DNA of 62,500 bases from assembly GCA_027605045.1 (NCBI GenBank), contig JAQFWX010000178.1, forward strand, positions 1-62,500, in the 5' to 3' direction. The position numbers were made by a program, and so were the translations under genes. How positions within the stretch are numbered: the first letter of the stretch is position 1; the number at the start of each line of letters is the position of its first letter. This document shows positions 60,970 through 62,500 of the stretch, one piece after another. This DNA comes from Phallus indusiatus. Its lineage: Eukaryota > Basidiomycota > Agaricomycetes > Phallales > Phallaceae. A model generated the notes under the pieces. The model saw only the letters and a list, made by a program, of their open reading frames with translations, searched no databases and was not told the DNA's origin.

Positions 60970-61573
60970 ACGTATAACGCCGTTGATAGAGATTTAAAAA
61001 ATATTTACTACGTTTTTTTCTTTTTCAATTTGGTGAAGAATTCAGGTCTGTAGAGCCAAAACTACAGTGAATTTTCGAGGCATTTGTGCAAATTTTTTGT
61101 TTTGGCTCTAGAGACCCGAAAACTCGGCCAAATCAAAAACCGAAAAAGATGGGTTCGCTATTTTTAGAATGTCTACAAATAACCTTATGGGTGCTTGTTG
61201 CCTCGGGGAACTCGGGGAACTTCCTGTGGGTGAGTGTCAGTACAGTGAGTTTGTGCAATATTGTTTTTACTCTAGAATGCTCAGTTCTTAACGGAATTAC
61301 AAGAAAAAAACATGGGTAGAATGGATTTTTTTTCTCTATTTTTTGACCCCGCATATACCTATGTCAGGGAATTTTTGGAACATGTTTTATTTAAGTGAAT
61401 GGATGTAGCTTAGGTATATAACACTCGGAAACGAGCGTTTGCATAATAAACTAGTGAGACATGCTTAATAAGAATTGTAGAGAAAAAAAATTGATTTAGT
61501 ACGTCTTGTTTTAGAACTTTATTCCGAGAAGAATTGGGCTCTGTAGAATGATATTGGTATTTACATGCTACTT

Positions 61574-61920
61574 TGAGGAGAGACTGATTTGGAGGAGATA
61601 GTACTTTGTACTGTGAGAACTGTTGTAGAAATATAGTATAAAAATTTGTAGTGTTATTTGTTATATCTATTAGTTATTTTTAATAATTTTAGGGCAGGGA
61701 AAATAAGGGTAATTTTGATGGATGCTTTAAGTGCAGTTTGAATGACACTGTATGAATTTATGCTATACCGCGTCTTCTAGCTGATTAGGGGCTGATGAAG
61801 ATTTAGTACTGTTTGTAGATAAAATAAATTGATTTAGTACGTTTTTTTCTGGTACAATTTGAAGGAGAAATGAGCTGTGTAGAACTGTTTTACGCAAACT
61901 TTGGTTATTTCTGATTTTGA
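61574..61920 (+). repeat. Direct copy of 58880-59222
   Basis: About 340 bases match 58880-59222 in order, from GAGACTGATTT, ACTTTGTACTGTGAGAACTGTTGTA and TGCTATACCGCGTCTTCTA through to TTTTACGCAAACTTT. It lies outside the inverted-repeat right arm, while the other copy is inside. Confidence 0.75.
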
Positions 61921-62500
61921 ATGAAAGGCTGGTAATAGGGAGATTTGACTGATCAGATATTAATGTACTTTTAATAGGAATTGTAGAGAGAATTATTTTA
62001 TTTAGTACGATTTTTGTTTGGAGAAGATTGAAAGAAAATTGAGGTGGATAAAACTGTTTTACGCAAACTTGTATTTCGGTCTTGTAATATATTTCGCTCG
62101 ATCTCATACTTAGGGAGTTTTTTCTGACCGGAAATATTTGCAATCCTGTAGATATAAATAAACGATCTAGTATGTTTTTTTGGTACAATTTGAAGCAGAA
62201 TCGATCTCTGTATATCTGTGGCACTCTGACTTGAGTTATTCTCAATTTTGAATTCCACTATTCTAATAACGAGATTGAACCAATGAAACGGTTACATACT
62301 CTTAATATAGTTTGTGAGGAATATTAAATGATGGAGTACGTTTTTTTTAAAGGAGCTTGAAGGAGAATTGAGCTGTGTAGATCTATTTTACGCAAAGTTT
62401 AGTTATTTCCAATTGTGTATGAAACGGTGGTAATGGGAAGATATGACTGATCAGATATTCAGGTACTCCTAATATGGATTGTGAAGAAAATTATTTTATT
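61795..62500. repeat. Tandem repeat of ~165 bp running off the right edge
   Basis: Four or more units, each with TATTTAGTACG, a T-run, GG(T/A)ACAATTTGAAG, GAGCT(G/C)TGTAGAT and TTTTACGCAAACTTT. The last block lies at about 61888, 62057 and 62388, giving a period near 165. The phrase GACTGATCAGATATT recurs three units apart. The array continues beyond the window. Confidence 0.8.

Larger units (their letters stand above)
57108..61398. mobile_element. 4.3-kb inverted-repeat structure (candidate TIR element or foldback)
   Basis: The left arm (57108 to about 57560) and right arm (about 60940 to 61398) are inverted copies. Shared landmarks: GGGTCAAAAAATAGAGAAAAA, CATTCTACCCAT, CAAACTCACT(A/G)TACTGA, GGCCGAGTTTT and TTTGCACAA(G/A)TGCC. 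Just inside each arm lies a pyrimidine-rich leader reading inward (58000-58060 on plus; 60790-60900 on minus) and then a short spliced reading frame. No transposase frame is visible. Terminal bases and target-site duplications could not be fixed, so it may be a non-autonomous transposon or an inverted satellite block. Confidence 0.6.

Noticed and set aside
61500..62500. Telomeric end
   Set aside because: No TTAGGG-type repeat is present; the tandem unit is 165 bp and unrelated.

Overview
This is nuclear DNA of a filamentous basidiomycete fungus, probably Agaricomycotina. Genes are cut by many short GT-AG introns (about 50-65 nt), leaders are C/T-rich, and the gene content fits: a PriB-type zinc-cluster regulator, a group III hybrid histidine kinase, a spermidine synthase-saccharopine dehydrogenase fusion (a basidiomycete hallmark), and a member of a large Agaricomycete-type uncharacterised family. 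I rebuilt the genes by hand from splice sites and reading frame, so most are longer than any single open frame. Nothing was searched against a database.

Layout. 1-5.3 kb: 3' part of a Zn2Cys6 transcription factor. 5.3-7.6 kb: non-coding tract with a duplicated block, a 300-bp foldback element and a CAC/CAA repeat that can encode a His-rich peptide. 7.6-19.4 kb: a PhyH-type dioxygenase, an MFS sugar/quinate-type transporter, an aldo-keto reductase (minus strand), an ABCF ATPase, an alkyltransferase-like gene with an internal stop, and a two-finger C2H2 regulator (minus). 20.4-27.4 kb: an MFS hexose-type transporter (minus) divergent from a TMEM184/DUF300 membrane protein. 27.8-33.2 kb: a multi-HAMP hybrid histidine kinase (minus) with one apparent frameshift just before the phospho-accepting His. 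34.4-37.7 kb: an HSF-binding protein homologue (minus) sharing a 214-bp promoter with the spermidine synthase-saccharopine dehydrogenase fusion. 38-42 kb: a two-TM Cys-tailed protein and an HMG-box regulator (both minus). 43.4-48.4 kb: an unrecognised spliced gene (minus) and a phospholipase D. 48.4-54 kb: weak or decayed coding, an AT-rich tract, possible Copia remnants, a run of five hairpins, and a small zinc-finger protein (minus). 54.5-56.4 kb: a member of the expanded family, truncated where repeats begin. 56.4-62.5 kb: a repeat field of short-motif arrays, nested palindromes, a 4.3-kb inverted repeat, a 20-bp minisatellite and a 165-bp tandem repeat running off the right edge.

How the genes relate. 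There is no obvious biosynthetic cluster. The left two thirds is ordinary euchromatin with regulators (PriB-like, C2H2, HMG), transporters and housekeeping enzymes. The right end is repeat-rich and could be subtelomeric or pericentromeric, though I see no telomere repeat. The most unusual parts are the inverted-repeat structure at 57.1-61.4 kb with small spliced reading frames behind two inward-facing C/T-rich leaders, the hairpin run near 52.5 kb, and the two genes with single-site lesions (histidine kinase and alkyltransferase-like).
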